Below are positions 1 to 5,855 of a DNA stretch of 8,665 nt, in pieces (the stretch's first letter is position 1; each line of letters starts with the position of its first letter). Source of the DNA: Candidatus Omnitrophota bacterium (lineage in GTDB: Bacteria > Omnitrophota > Gorgyraeia > Gygaellales > Profunditerraquicolaceae); NCBI GenBank assembly GCA_028716305.1, contig JAQUQA010000043.1:1-8665 (forward strand), written 5' to 3'. A program made the translations under genes and the position numbers. A model generated the notes under the pieces. The model was not told the DNA's origin. It saw only the letters and a program-made list of their open reading frames with translations, and made no database searches.

Positions 1-1
1 G

Positions 2-958
2 CTTAAACAGATCGTCGCTATTTTCCCGCAAAGCAGGGAATCCCGCAGCGCGCATTATTGGCTTTCCCGCATCTATTACGAAAAAGGGGATTTTTCGGCA
101 AGTTATCTGGCGCTTTTCAATTCCGGCCTGCTGGCTGTTAACGTGGCCATCAATTTTATTCTACTGAATCTTTTAGGGGCCCTGATTGTCTTTTTTATAA
201 TGGGAGTTTCCGGCCTGTTCTTCTCAAAGCAGAAAGCTCCCGCGGAGCGGGGGTACCAATTTCCGGCATTTGATTTTTTCGTTTTTATCAGCCTTTTGCT
301 TTCCCTGCCGTGGCTGTTTTCTCTGATCATCCTGCCCCTTGGTTTTCTGGCCGGAAAATCCTTTTTCTCTATCGGATTAAGGCCGGAATTTATCGCGGTT
401 TTTTTAAGCGATGTCCTTCTGGTGGTTTTTTGCCTGTGGCTGATGAAGATTAAATATAATATCGATAACCGGACACTGGGCTTTTATTCGCGCGGTTTAA
501 AATACAATCTCTTGCTTCCCCTGGCGGTTACTTTAGGTTCGGTTTTCCTGGCGGCCATTTTTTCGCTGATCATTCATTTTTCCAACGCCAAGGTGCCGCA
601 GACCTTTGCGGAAAGATTGGTAAGTAATGCCTTTACCGAGGGGAATAAATGGCAGGTCGCCTATTTGTTCGCGATGATCGCGGTAATCGCGCCATTAAGC
701 GAAGAGATTATTTTCCGGGTTTTCCTGCTAAATTTCCTGAAAAAGCACAGCAATACCTTGATGGCGGTGGTTTTCAGCTCGCTTTTATTCGCCTTTTTTC
801 ATCAGAGCCTGATACTCCTGCCTTATTTTTTTATTATCGGCCTGGTCCTGGCGTTACTTTATACCAGGACAAAAAGCATTATTCCCTGCATTGTCACGCA
901 CGGGTTATATAATTTTTTATTTTTGACGTTGAGTTATCTTTCGGTAAAGGCGGGATAG
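2..958 (+). CDS. CPBP-family intramembrane metalloprotease, 5' end outside the window
   Basis: This is a multi-pass membrane protein of the CPBP (CAAX protease/bacteriocin-processing, Abi) family, whose members are glutamate-type intramembrane endopeptidases. Counting from the GTG at 143, it has the EExxxR motif (E187, E188, R192), the FxxxH motif (H220) and the HxxxN motif (H253, N257), so all three active-site motifs are intact. About seven hydrophobic segments are visible. GTG 143 is probably not the true start: it has no Shine-Dalgarno sequence, and the same frame is open without a stop back to position 2. The 47 extra residues include an amphipathic stretch with the pattern AHYWLSRIYYEKGDFSAS, which resembles a TPR helix pair. 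The full protein is therefore probably a soluble repeat domain joined to the protease and starting upstream. The substrate is unknown. The next gene starts 2 nt after its stop, implying co-transcription. Confidence 0.85.
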   Translation, partial: LKQIVAIFPQSRESRSAHYWLSRIYYEKGDFSASYLALFNSGLLAVNVAINFILLNLLGALIVFFIMGVSGLFFSKQKAPAERGYQFPAFDFFVFISLLLSLPWLFSLIILPLGFLAGKSFFSIGLRPEFIAVFLSDVLLVVFCLWLMKIKYNIDNRTLGFYSRGLKYNLLLPLAVTLGSVFLAAIFSLIIHFSNAKVPQTFAERLVSNAFTEGNKWQVAYLFAMIAVIAPLSEEIIFRVFLLNFLKKHSNTLMAVVFSSLLFAFFHQSLILLPYFFIIGLVLALLYTRTKSIIPCIVTHGLYNFLFLTLSYLSVKAG

Positions 959-960
959 TT

Positions 961-1473
961 ATGCGCAAGGTTATTTTGTTTACAGCTTTATTATTTCTAA
1001 TCCTCGTAAACACCGGTTCGGCAAAAAAGGAGGTCAAGATGCGATTAAGCAGTCCGGATTTTAAGGACCAGATGTTCATGCCCAGAAAGCTTTCCTGCGA
1101 CGCCGAGGGGAATAATCCGGAGCTGATCATCGAAGATATCCCGGCAGAGGCCAAGAGCCTGGCCTTGATCGCGGATGACCCCGATGCCCCGGGCGGGACT
1201 TTTGTGCACTGGGTGGTTTTTGATATTCCACTAACCGGCCGGATAGGCCCAGGCAGCGTTCCCGGCAGGCAAGGGGTAAATTCCGCAGGAGGCAATGATT
1301 ACGTCAGCCCCTGTCCGCCATCCGGGACCCACCGTTATTTTTTCAAGGTTTATGCCTTGGATACGCTGCTCGGGCTGGATGAAGAGATAACCAAGGGCAC
1401 TTTGGAAAAAGCAATGCATGGGCATATCCTGGACCAGGCCGAGATCGTCGGCCTTTATCAGCGCGGCAGATAG
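961..1473 (+). CDS. Secreted PEBP/YbhB-YbcL family protein (Raf kinase inhibitor-like)
   Basis: This is a 170-residue member of the phosphatidylethanolamine-binding protein family, bacterial YbhB/YbcL branch. Both family signatures are present: DDPDAPGG at residues 72-79 followed by HWVVFDIP at 83-90, and GTHRYFFKVYALD at 122-134. Residues 1-21 form a signal peptide with a basic start, a leucine-rich core and NTGSA before a likely cleavage site. That points to a periplasmic protein like YbcL rather than cytosolic YbhB. The ATG at 961 is 2 nt after the upstream stop and has only a weak AAGGCGG-like ribosome site. A much better site (AAGGAGGT, 1027-1034) precedes an in-frame ATG at 1039 (Met27), which would give a form without the signal peptide. 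The biochemical role of bacterial members is poorly defined, so no specific function is assigned. Confidence 0.9.
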   Translation: MRKVILFTALLFLILVNTGSAKKEVKMRLSSPDFKDQMFMPRKLSCDAEGNNPELIIEDIPAEAKSLALIADDPDAPGGTFVHWVVFDIPLTGRIGPGSVPGRQGVNSAGGNDYVSPCPPSGTHRYFFKVYALDTLLGLDEEITKGTLEKAMHGHILDQAEIVGLYQRGR

Positions 1474-1503
1474 CAACCGTTAGGGCGTTCTCCCAGAAAG
1501 TTA

Positions 1504-1532
1504 TTGCAGCTGGGGAACAATTGTGATAATAT
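1504..1532 (+). promoter_or_regulatory. Possible sigma70-type promoter
   Basis: TTGCAG at 1504-1509 and TAATAT at 1527-1532 are separated by 17 nt. An overlapping GATAAT at 1525-1530 is an alternative -10 element. The site lies in the 109-nt gap before the gene at 1583, where a new transcription unit would be expected. The matches are partial, so this is a suggestion only. Confidence 0.4.
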
Positions 1533-1582
1533 GCTTTTGTAATAATTATTCAATCTTAAGTATCTAAAAAAAGGAGAAGTGA

Positions 1583-2650
1583 ATGAGTAATAAAAAGCTT
1601 AGCTTGTGCGCATGCTCTTTCTTTGTGGGCGTGGCGGTTCTCATGGCTTACTCTTTCGCCGGAGCAGAGGTAAATGATAAAATTCAGGCCGTCTCGACAA
1701 CCTTGGCGAAACTGGAAGCAGAGTCCTGGGCCCTGGCTCAGGCGATGAATGAATCGGTTCAGACAGAGCCGGCGCGGGCAGCCAATGAAATGTCTGCTCC
1801 CGTGCAAAGCGACGCCGCGGGTTATTCCAAAAGGCTGAATGAGGTCATTGTCGAAACCAAAGGGGAAGAAGGGGTTACGGTTGACAGCTACTTTAGATAC
1901 GTACCATCTACTACCTATAAGGCGCAGCCCGGCAAGATGTCGGTAATGGACAGCGCCTTGGAAATTGATTATGATTTCAAGGGTCCAAAAGGGATGCCAG
2001 TGGAATTATCTATGGATAGCCGGTATATTTCCCTGGGGGAGAAGGAAGAGACCGAGGTTACCCTGCCGGCTAAACTGACTTCCATGGAATACAGTGTCCA
2101 GGGGACGCTGCCCTTTTTTAATTTTGAAAACACATATTTAAGGGCTAAGGTGGGGGCCGCCTATTACTCGGATGACTGGAACCACAATCTTTCGACCTTA
2201 AGGGTCCCGTCACAGCTTTTTCTGATCAATCAGTTTAGCGATAAACTGACCTTGATCGCCGGTGTGGGGGCAATGCCCGGTTATGAGGATTTTCCGGTTT
2301 TCCCGATCGCGGGATTCATCTACCGGCCCAATGATAAACTTCTGGTGAATATCGTTCCGGCAAGGCCGACGATCGAGTATTCCTTGACCGACGCTTTAAC
2401 CATCTATATGGAAGGCGACTGGTCATGCCGGGAACACAAAGTGGACAAGGACGGCTATAAGTCGGCTGTATTGGCCTATAATGAAACGCACGTGGGCGCA
2501 GGCATCAGATTCGCCATTAACGATAACATCGAAACTTCCCTTTCCACGGGTTACATGTTTAACCGGTATCTAAAATACCGTGACAGCCTCGGCAAGGTGA
2601 ATCTTAAAAACTCCCTCTTTACGGAAATACGCGTGGGGATGAGCATTTAG
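1583..2650 (+). CDS. Putative outer-membrane beta-barrel protein (DUF6268-like)
   Basis: The 355-residue product starts with a signal peptide (residues 1-28, cleavage likely after AGA). A short heptad-like helical stretch follows (about 29-58, rich in Ala, Leu, Glu and Gln). The rest, from about residue 95, is dominated by alternating hydrophobic and polar strands and aromatic residues, as in outer-membrane barrels. The segment around residues 245-285 (YRPNDKLLVNIVPARPTIEY and the next strand) resembles my memory of DUF6268 family proteins; a profile search is needed to confirm this. The start is supported by AAGGAGA at 1571-1577. Two Cys residues in the signal region (CAC) do not form a convincing lipobox. 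A possible promoter lies upstream and a strong terminator downstream, so the gene looks monocistronic. Substrate and role are unknown, and a link to the neighbouring nitrogen genes is not evident. Confidence 0.8.
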   Translation: MSNKKLSLCACSFFVGVAVLMAYSFAGAEVNDKIQAVSTTLAKLEAESWALAQAMNESVQTEPARAANEMSAPVQSDAAGYSKRLNEVIVETKGEEGVTVDSYFRYVPSTTYKAQPGKMSVMDSALEIDYDFKGPKGMPVELSMDSRYISLGEKEETEVTLPAKLTSMEYSVQGTLPFFNFENTYLRAKVGAAYYSDDWNHNLSTLRVPSQLFLINQFSDKLTLIAGVGAMPGYEDFPVFPIAGFIYRPNDKLLVNIVPARPTIEYSLTDALTIYMEGDWSCREHKVDKDGYKSAVLAYNETHVGAGIRFAINDNIETSLSTGYMFNRYLKYRDSLGKVNLKNSLFTEIRVGMSI

Positions 2651-2659
2651 TTTTAATTG

Positions 2660-2697
2660 GGGACGGTTCTGAAGGTAAGGCAGAACCGTCCCTTTTT
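2660..2697 (+). terminator. Rho-independent terminator after the barrel gene
   Basis: A perfect 12-bp stem is formed by GGGACGGTTCTG at 2660-2671 and CAGAACCGTCCC at 2681-2692, with a 9-nt loop and five T residues at 2693-2697. It begins 10 nt after the stop codon of the gene ending at 2650. The arm sequence resembles the GGGGACGGTTCT/AGAACCGTCCCC palindromes dispersed in many bacterial genomes, so a REP-like origin is possible. Confidence 0.9.
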
Positions 2698-2711
2698 AGT
2701 AGTATTTTTAC

Positions 2712-2739
2712 TTGACAATCCGGCTGGCTGTGTTATACT
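2712..2739 (+). promoter_or_regulatory. Strong sigma70-type promoter for the sigma-factor leader
   Basis: A perfect -35 TTGACA (2712-2717) and a -10 TATACT (2734-2739) are separated by 16 nt. Transcription would start near 2746, so the first leader hairpin (2746-2763) would form the very 5' end of the RNA. A near-consensus promoter in front of an intrinsic terminator fits control by premature termination rather than by initiation. Confidence 0.8.
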
Positions 2740-2745
2740 TCTATT

Positions 2746-2808
2746 GATTACAAGGATGTAACCAAAGAACAAAGACGTCTTCAGGCAAGAAAGCCTGAAG
2801 ATTTTTTT
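2746..2808 (+). promoter_or_regulatory. ANTAR-type dual-hexaloop antitermination leader, sigma gene
   Basis: Hairpin P1 has the loop AAGGAT (2752-2757) closed by TTAC/GTAA, then an A-C mismatch and a G-C pair. Hairpin P2 has the loop AAAGAC (2771-2776) closed by AAGAAC and GTCTT, five pairs with one bulged A. Both loops have A at position 1 and G at position 4, the signature reported for RNA bound by ANTAR-domain antiterminators. The P2 3' arm (2777-2781) overlaps the 5' arm of the terminator stem (2778-2801), so the two structures exclude each other. P2 would be stabilised by a bound protein, allowing read-through into the sigma gene. The stems here are weaker than in the glnA leader. Confidence 0.6.
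2778..2808 (+). terminator. Leader terminator 1 of the sigma gene
   Basis: TCTTCAGGC (2778-2786) pairs with GCCTGAAGA (2793-2801) over 9 bp around a 6-nt loop and is followed by seven T residues (2802-2808). It lies about 100 nt before the sigma-gene start and is probably an attenuator rather than the end of a gene. Confidence 0.85.
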
Positions 2809-2814
2809 ATCGTA

Positions 2815-2880
2815 GTGTTCAAGGATCGGACTAAGGCGTCTGGTCTCCCCTAAACAAAGAGGGGGGGCGGACGCTTTTTT
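2815..2880 (+). promoter_or_regulatory. Second hairpin/terminator unit in the sigma leader
   Basis: A hairpin with arms GATCGGAC (2824-2831) and GTCTGGTC (2838-2845) forms 8 pairs around the six-base loop TAAGGC. Its 3' arm includes most of the 5' arm of the next terminator, GCGTCTG (2836-2842) pairing with CGGACGC (2868-2874), followed by six T residues (2875-2880). This repeats the antiterminator/terminator layout of the first unit. The loop has G at position 4 but T at position 1, and a partner hairpin is weak (GTTC/GGAC around a 7-base loop, 2816-2830), so recognition by the same factor is uncertain. An inner C-rich/G-rich pairing extends the terminator stem. Confidence 0.5.
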
Positions 2881-2909
2881 GTTGGCATGCGTGGAAAAGG
2901 GGTAATGAG

Positions 2910-3440
2910 ATGTCTTTTGAAGAGAGAACCAAAAATATAATCCCCATACTGAAAAGGATCACCTATAAGTTAAGGTACGGTGCCGGTTACCTTGACGATA
3001 ACGATCTTTTTCAAGAGGCGTTGCTGCATCTTTGGCAGGATTATAACAGCGGAAAGCTCCTGGATAAGACCGACAGCTATATATTGCAAGGTTGTTATTT
3101 TCATCTCAAGAATTATCTCCGTAAAATCAGGAAAAAGGCGCGTTTTCTTAATTTTGAGGCCCTTGCGGAAAGCGAGAAAGAGAATTCCTTAAAAGAGATA
3201 ACGGCCATTCAGGAGGCCGGATACAGGGAATACCTGGATTATTTGCATGACAAATTATTGGTTGAGACTATCTGTAATAACGGGTTTACCCCCAGGGAAA
3301 AAACTTTGCTTCTTTTCTGCAAAGAAGGCTTGACCACCAGGCAGATAGGCGAGCGGATGGGGGTAACGCACGTGAGTATCGTCAAAATGATCTCGAAGAT
3401 CAAAGTAAAGTGCGCCCAATATCAGGATAAAGTTAGTTAA
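2910..3440 (+). CDS. Small sigma-70-family RNA polymerase sigma factor
   Basis: The 176-residue protein has the two-domain plan of extracytoplasmic-function-like sigma factors. Region 2 spans about residues 10-80 (DLFQEALLHLW at 32-42, then a basic helix YLRKIRKKARF). Region 4 spans about 127-167 (TPREKTLLLFCKEGLTTRQI, helix-turn-helix about 141-165). There is no region 1.1 or region 3 and no membrane segment, and no anti-sigma gene is adjacent. AAAAGGGG at 2895-2902 supports the start at 2910. The gene sits behind a strong promoter and two attenuator-like terminators, so its synthesis is probably set by antitermination. It immediately precedes the nitrogen operon, whose leader shares a possible promoter motif with that of glnA; that this factor reads the motif is inference. 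A sigma-like regulator that does not bind core polymerase cannot be ruled out. Confidence 0.88.
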   Translation: MSFEERTKNIIPILKRITYKLRYGAGYLDDNDLFQEALLHLWQDYNSGKLLDKTDSYILQGCYFHLKNYLRKIRKKARFLNFEALAESEKENSLKEITAIQEAGYREYLDYLHDKLLVETICNNGFTPREKTLLLFCKEGLTTRQIGERMGVTHVSIVKMISKIKVKCAQYQDKVS

Positions 3441-3461
3441 AATAATTAAATAAAGAAAAAA

Positions 3462-3491
3462 GTTACCAAGCAGCGGCTTTTTATACTTGTA
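3462..3491 (+). promoter_or_regulatory. Shared bipartite promoter-like motif before the porin/amt operon
   Basis: GTTACCAA (3462-3469) and ACTTGTA (3485-3491) are separated by 15 nt and preceded by an A-rich stretch (3441-3461). The same two blocks at the same spacing, also after an A-rich stretch, occur before the glnA leader (8338-8367). A sigma70-like -10 TATACT (3482-3487) overlaps the second block here but lacks a good -35. The motif may be recognised by an alternative sigma factor or an activator. Confidence 0.5.
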
Positions 3492-3502
3492 GTAGTGTAA
3501 CA

Positions 3503-3560
3503 CACAGAGATGTGCTAAAAACAGCGGCGTTCCTTTTAAAAGAAGAGAGGAACGCTTTTT
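3503..3560 (+). promoter_or_regulatory. ANTAR-type dual-hexaloop antitermination leader, porin/amt operon
   Basis: P1 is CAC (3503-3505), loop AGAGAT (3506-3511), GTG (3512-3514). P2 is AAC (3520-3522), loop AGCGGC (3523-3528), GTT (3529-3531). Both loops keep A at position 1 and G at position 4. The P2 loop and 3' arm overlap the 5' arm of the terminator that follows (3527-3537), so the folds are exclusive. The stems are short, and a 4-bp alternative (CACA/TGTG) competes with P1, so the call rests mainly on its agreement with the glnA and sigma leaders. Confidence 0.55.
3527..3560 (+). terminator. Leader terminator 1 of the porin/amt operon
   Basis: GCGTTCCT (3527-3534) pairs with AGGAACGC (3548-3555). 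Three more pairs, including G-T, extend the stem inward to an AAAAGAA loop. Five T residues follow at 3556-3560. It lies about 100 nt upstream of the porin start and is not preceded by a gene end at the right distance, so attenuation is the likely role. Confidence 0.8.
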
Positions 3561-3577
3561 ATTTAAGGTTGTCTTGT

Positions 3578-3633
3578 AGACGCAGGCGTCTTTTTACTCC
3601 AAATACGGACTAGAGGCGCCTGTTTTATTTTTT
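3578..3633 (+). promoter_or_regulatory. Second hairpin/terminator unit in the porin/amt leader
   Basis: The terminator stem is CAGGCGTCTTT (3583-3593) paired with AGAGGCGCCTG (3612-3622), 11 pairs with two G-T, followed by TTTTATTTTTT (3623-3633). A local hairpin AGAC/GTCT around the six-base loop GCAGGC (3578-3591) uses the same 5' arm and would block it. The loop shares G4-G5-C6 with TAAGGC of the sigma leader. The element CGGACTAGAGGCGCCTG (3606-3622) also resembles CGGACTAAGGCGTCTG (2827-2842). The two second units therefore look related, although the element lies on opposite sides of the terminator. Confidence 0.5.
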
Positions 3634-3658
3634 AACGATCAGCAGAAGGAGGGGGAAG

Positions 3659-4417
3659 ATGTTCAGAAAGATGCTTTTGGCGGTTTTGGCCGCAGCAATG
3701 GTCTTTATTTCTCAGGTTAACGCCGAAGAAACCGGAATATTGTCGGATCTTGGTTTTGAAATCAACGGTGACGCTTCGGTCTATACCCAATATATCTGGA
3801 GGGGGTTTGTTTTGGACCGTGACGCGGTGATCCAGCCGAGTTTTTACATCGGCAGCCCGCAGACAAAACTGGGTAAATTGAAGATTGGAGTATGGTCGAG
3901 TCAGCCTTTACAGAATAATGATGACCTGAGTTCCGAGGAATTTGACTATATCATCGATTATACCTATGATTTTGATTTCTTGAGCGCTTCACTGGGGCAT
4001 ACCTATTATGATTTTGTGGGAACGCATACCTTTAGCCGGGAGTTCTATGTTGGGGCGAGCTTCGGGAAATTACCCCTTGCTCCGTCTTTATATTTCTACC
4101 GTGATTATGGCAAGTCTTCAAGCGGAGGCGGACTGGGGAATTACCTGCTTTTAAGCGTATCGCACAGTATTCCGATTAAGAGTACCCCTTTTAGCTTCGA
4201 TCTGGGGGCGCATGTCGGGTATAATCATAACCTTTTCATGAGTGGAGACGGCGGAGATGTCGGTTTGAAGGCGGGGGTCAACATGCCCTTGACCGGGAAT
4301 TTATCATTTGTCCCCAATGTCAACTACTCCATTACCTACGGAGACCTTCATGATAAGGATGTTGCAAATCAGAAGAACCGCTTTTTTGGCGGCGGGACAT
4401 TGAACTATAGTTTCTAA
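3659..4417 (+). CDS. TorF-like putative outer-membrane porin
   Basis: The 252-residue protein has a signal peptide (1-22, cleavage likely after VNA) followed by alternating beta-strand sequence ending in Tyr-Ser-Phe, a typical C-terminal aromatic barrel signal. The N-terminal motif VYTQYIWRGFVLDRDAVIQP resembles the start of the TorF/Gcw_chp porin family (about 200-260 residues), in which a YxxRG element follows the first strand. AAGGAGGGGG (3646-3655) supports the start. It is the first gene of the operon, 17 nt before a gene for an ammonium channel. Its likely job is to let ammonium or another small nitrogen compound cross the outer membrane; this is inferred from context, and specificity cannot be read from the sequence. 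Confidence 0.8.
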   Translation: MFRKMLLAVLAAAMVFISQVNAEETGILSDLGFEINGDASVYTQYIWRGFVLDRDAVIQPSFYIGSPQTKLGKLKIGVWSSQPLQNNDDLSSEEFDYIIDYTYDFDFLSASLGHTYYDFVGTHTFSREFYVGASFGKLPLAPSLYFYRDYGKSSSGGGLGNYLLLSVSHSIPIKSTPFSFDLGAHVGYNHNLFMSGDGGDVGLKAGVNMPLTGNLSFVPNVNYSITYGDLHDKDVANQKNRFFGGGTLNYSF

Positions 4418-4434
4418 AATAAGGAGGCTGATCC

Positions 4435-5793
4435 ATGTTTAAAAAAGTTCTTATCTCGATATTTTTGTTATTCAGCATGGTCAGTTTGGCCTTGGCCCAG
4501 GATCCTTCAGGAGCCGAGACCCTGGCAGCAAATCTTTCGGCTCCGGTCGACTATGTCTGGGTGCTGGTATGCGGATTCCTGGTATTTTTTATGCAGGCAG
4601 GTTTTGCCATGGTTGAAGCGGGTTTCTGCAGGGCCAAGAACGCGACCAACCTGATGGCGAAAAACACGATTGATTTTGCCTTGGCTTCCCTGGTATTCAT
4701 GGCCTTCGGTTTTGCCTTTATGATGGGTAAAGATTATAACGGCCTGATCGGCACAACGGGATGGTTTCTGCATGGTTCAAACTATGATGTTGGCAGGTAC
4801 CTTATCTTTTTCTGGCAGCTGGTTTTTGCCGGAACAGCGGCTACCATTGTTTCCGGTGCCGTTGCCGAGCGATTGAAATTCAAAGCATATTTCGTATATA
4901 GCCTGGCGGTAACTGCCGTAATCTATCCTCTATATGGCCACTGGGTTTGGGGGGGCGGATGGTTGTCAAAACTCCCCTTTGGCCTGGGGCATATCGATTT
5001 TGCCGGTTCAGGGGTAGTGCATACTATTGGCGGGTTTGTCGGTTTGGCCGGAGCGATTGTTTTGGGGCCGAGGTTCGGAAAGTTTTTCAAGGACGGCAGA
5101 CCAAAGGCTTTGCCCGGACACAGTATCACCCTGGCTGCTTTAGGTGTATTCATCCTGTGGTTCGGATGGTTTGGCTTTAACTCAGGATCCACTTTTTCCG
5201 CGCATCAGCTGAGGATAGCGGTCATTGCGGTAAATACTAATTTAGCCGCCGCTGCCGGTGCGGTCGTAGCCATCCTGCTGGTTTTCATGAAAACAAAGAA
5301 ATGGGATGTCGGTATGATGCTTAACGGTTGTCTGGCGGGGTTAGTGGCGATAACCGCGCCTTGCGCCTGGGTCGAGGCCTGGGCCGCGGTGGTAATCGGC
5401 ATGGTCGCCGGCACCCTGGTGGTAATAGGTGTTTATTTCTGGGAGGCAAGAGGTGTGGATGACCCGGTGGGAGCCGTGAGTGTTCATGGGATCAACGGAG
5501 TCTGGGGGTTGATCAGCGTCGGGCTATTTGCCGATGGGACCTATGGCCTGGGGTCAACAAGCGGACCTTTGGTAAAAGGGTTATTTTACGGTGGCGGCGC
5601 CGGCCAGTTGATCGCCCAGGTTATCGGAGCGGCAGTTTGCGTTGCGTGGGCATTCGGTCTGGGATTGGCCATGTTCAAGTTAATGGATAGCAAATTTGGG
5701 ATTAGGGTTTCTCCGGATGAAGAGCTAAAAGGACTGGATGTACCGGAGCACGGAACACCCGCTTACCCTAATTTTTATACCTATAATTATTGA
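4435..5793 (+). CDS. amtB: Ammonium transporter with signal peptide
   Basis: This 452-residue Amt/MEP/Rh family ammonium channel of the inner membrane begins with a signal peptide (residues 1-21, ALA then QDPS). A cleaved signal is also known for E. coli AmtB. The pore residues are conserved: Asp188 in HIDFAGSGVVH, and the twin histidines His196 and His351 (SVHGINGVWG). Eleven hydrophobic segments fit the family fold. The cytosolic tail (FGIRVSPDEELKGLDVPEHG, 421-440) is the family's PII-interaction region. AAGGAGG at 4421-4427 sets the start. The gene lies between a porin gene and a PII gene, the classical amtB-glnK pairing, here with a second amtB-glnK pair downstream. This copy is more divergent from E. 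coli AmtB than the second, so the two may differ in affinity or regulation. Confidence 0.96.
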   Translation: MFKKVLISIFLLFSMVSLALAQDPSGAETLAANLSAPVDYVWVLVCGFLVFFMQAGFAMVEAGFCRAKNATNLMAKNTIDFALASLVFMAFGFAFMMGKDYNGLIGTTGWFLHGSNYDVGRYLIFFWQLVFAGTAATIVSGAVAERLKFKAYFVYSLAVTAVIYPLYGHWVWGGGWLSKLPFGLGHIDFAGSGVVHTIGGFVGLAGAIVLGPRFGKFFKDGRPKALPGHSITLAALGVFILWFGWFGFNSGSTFSAHQLRIAVIAVNTNLAAAAGAVVAILLVFMKTKKWDVGMMLNGCLAGLVAITAPCAWVEAWAAVVIGMVAGTLVVIGVYFWEARGVDDPVGAVSVHGINGVWGLISVGLFADGTYGLGSTSGPLVKGLFYGGGAGQLIAQVIGAAVCVAWAFGLGLAMFKLMDSKFGIRVSPDEELKGLDVPEHGTPAYPNFYTYNY

Positions 5794-5805
5794 TAAGCAC
5801 AGGAG

Positions 5806-5836
5806 CCTTCCGGCATCCTGAAGGCATGCCGGAGGG
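5806..5836 (+). repeat. Intercistronic inverted repeat between amtB1 and glnK1
   Basis: CCTTCCGGCA (5806-5815) pairs with TGCCGGAGGG (5827-5836) over 10 positions with one G-T pair. No T-run follows, so it is not a standard terminator. It ends three bases before the glnK ribosome site (AGGAGGG, 5839-5845). Roles in mRNA stability, processing or adjusting PII translation are possible. Confidence 0.7.
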
Positions 5837-5855
5837 CCAGGAGGGCTAAAACAAA

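Noticed and set aside
143..145. GTG at 143 as the start of the CPBP protease
   Set aside because: No ribosome-binding site precedes it and the frame remains open and protein-like to the window edge.
894..1295. A 133-codon open frame on the minus strand
   Set aside because: It is antisense to the well-supported protease and PEBP genes, has no family resemblance and no ribosome site. The other long minus-strand frames across amtB and PII genes were rejected for the same reasons.
2910..3440. The sigma-like protein as the ANTAR antiterminator itself
   Set aside because: It shows sigma region 2 and region 4 motifs and no three-helix ANTAR pattern. The RNA-binding regulator is therefore not in this window.
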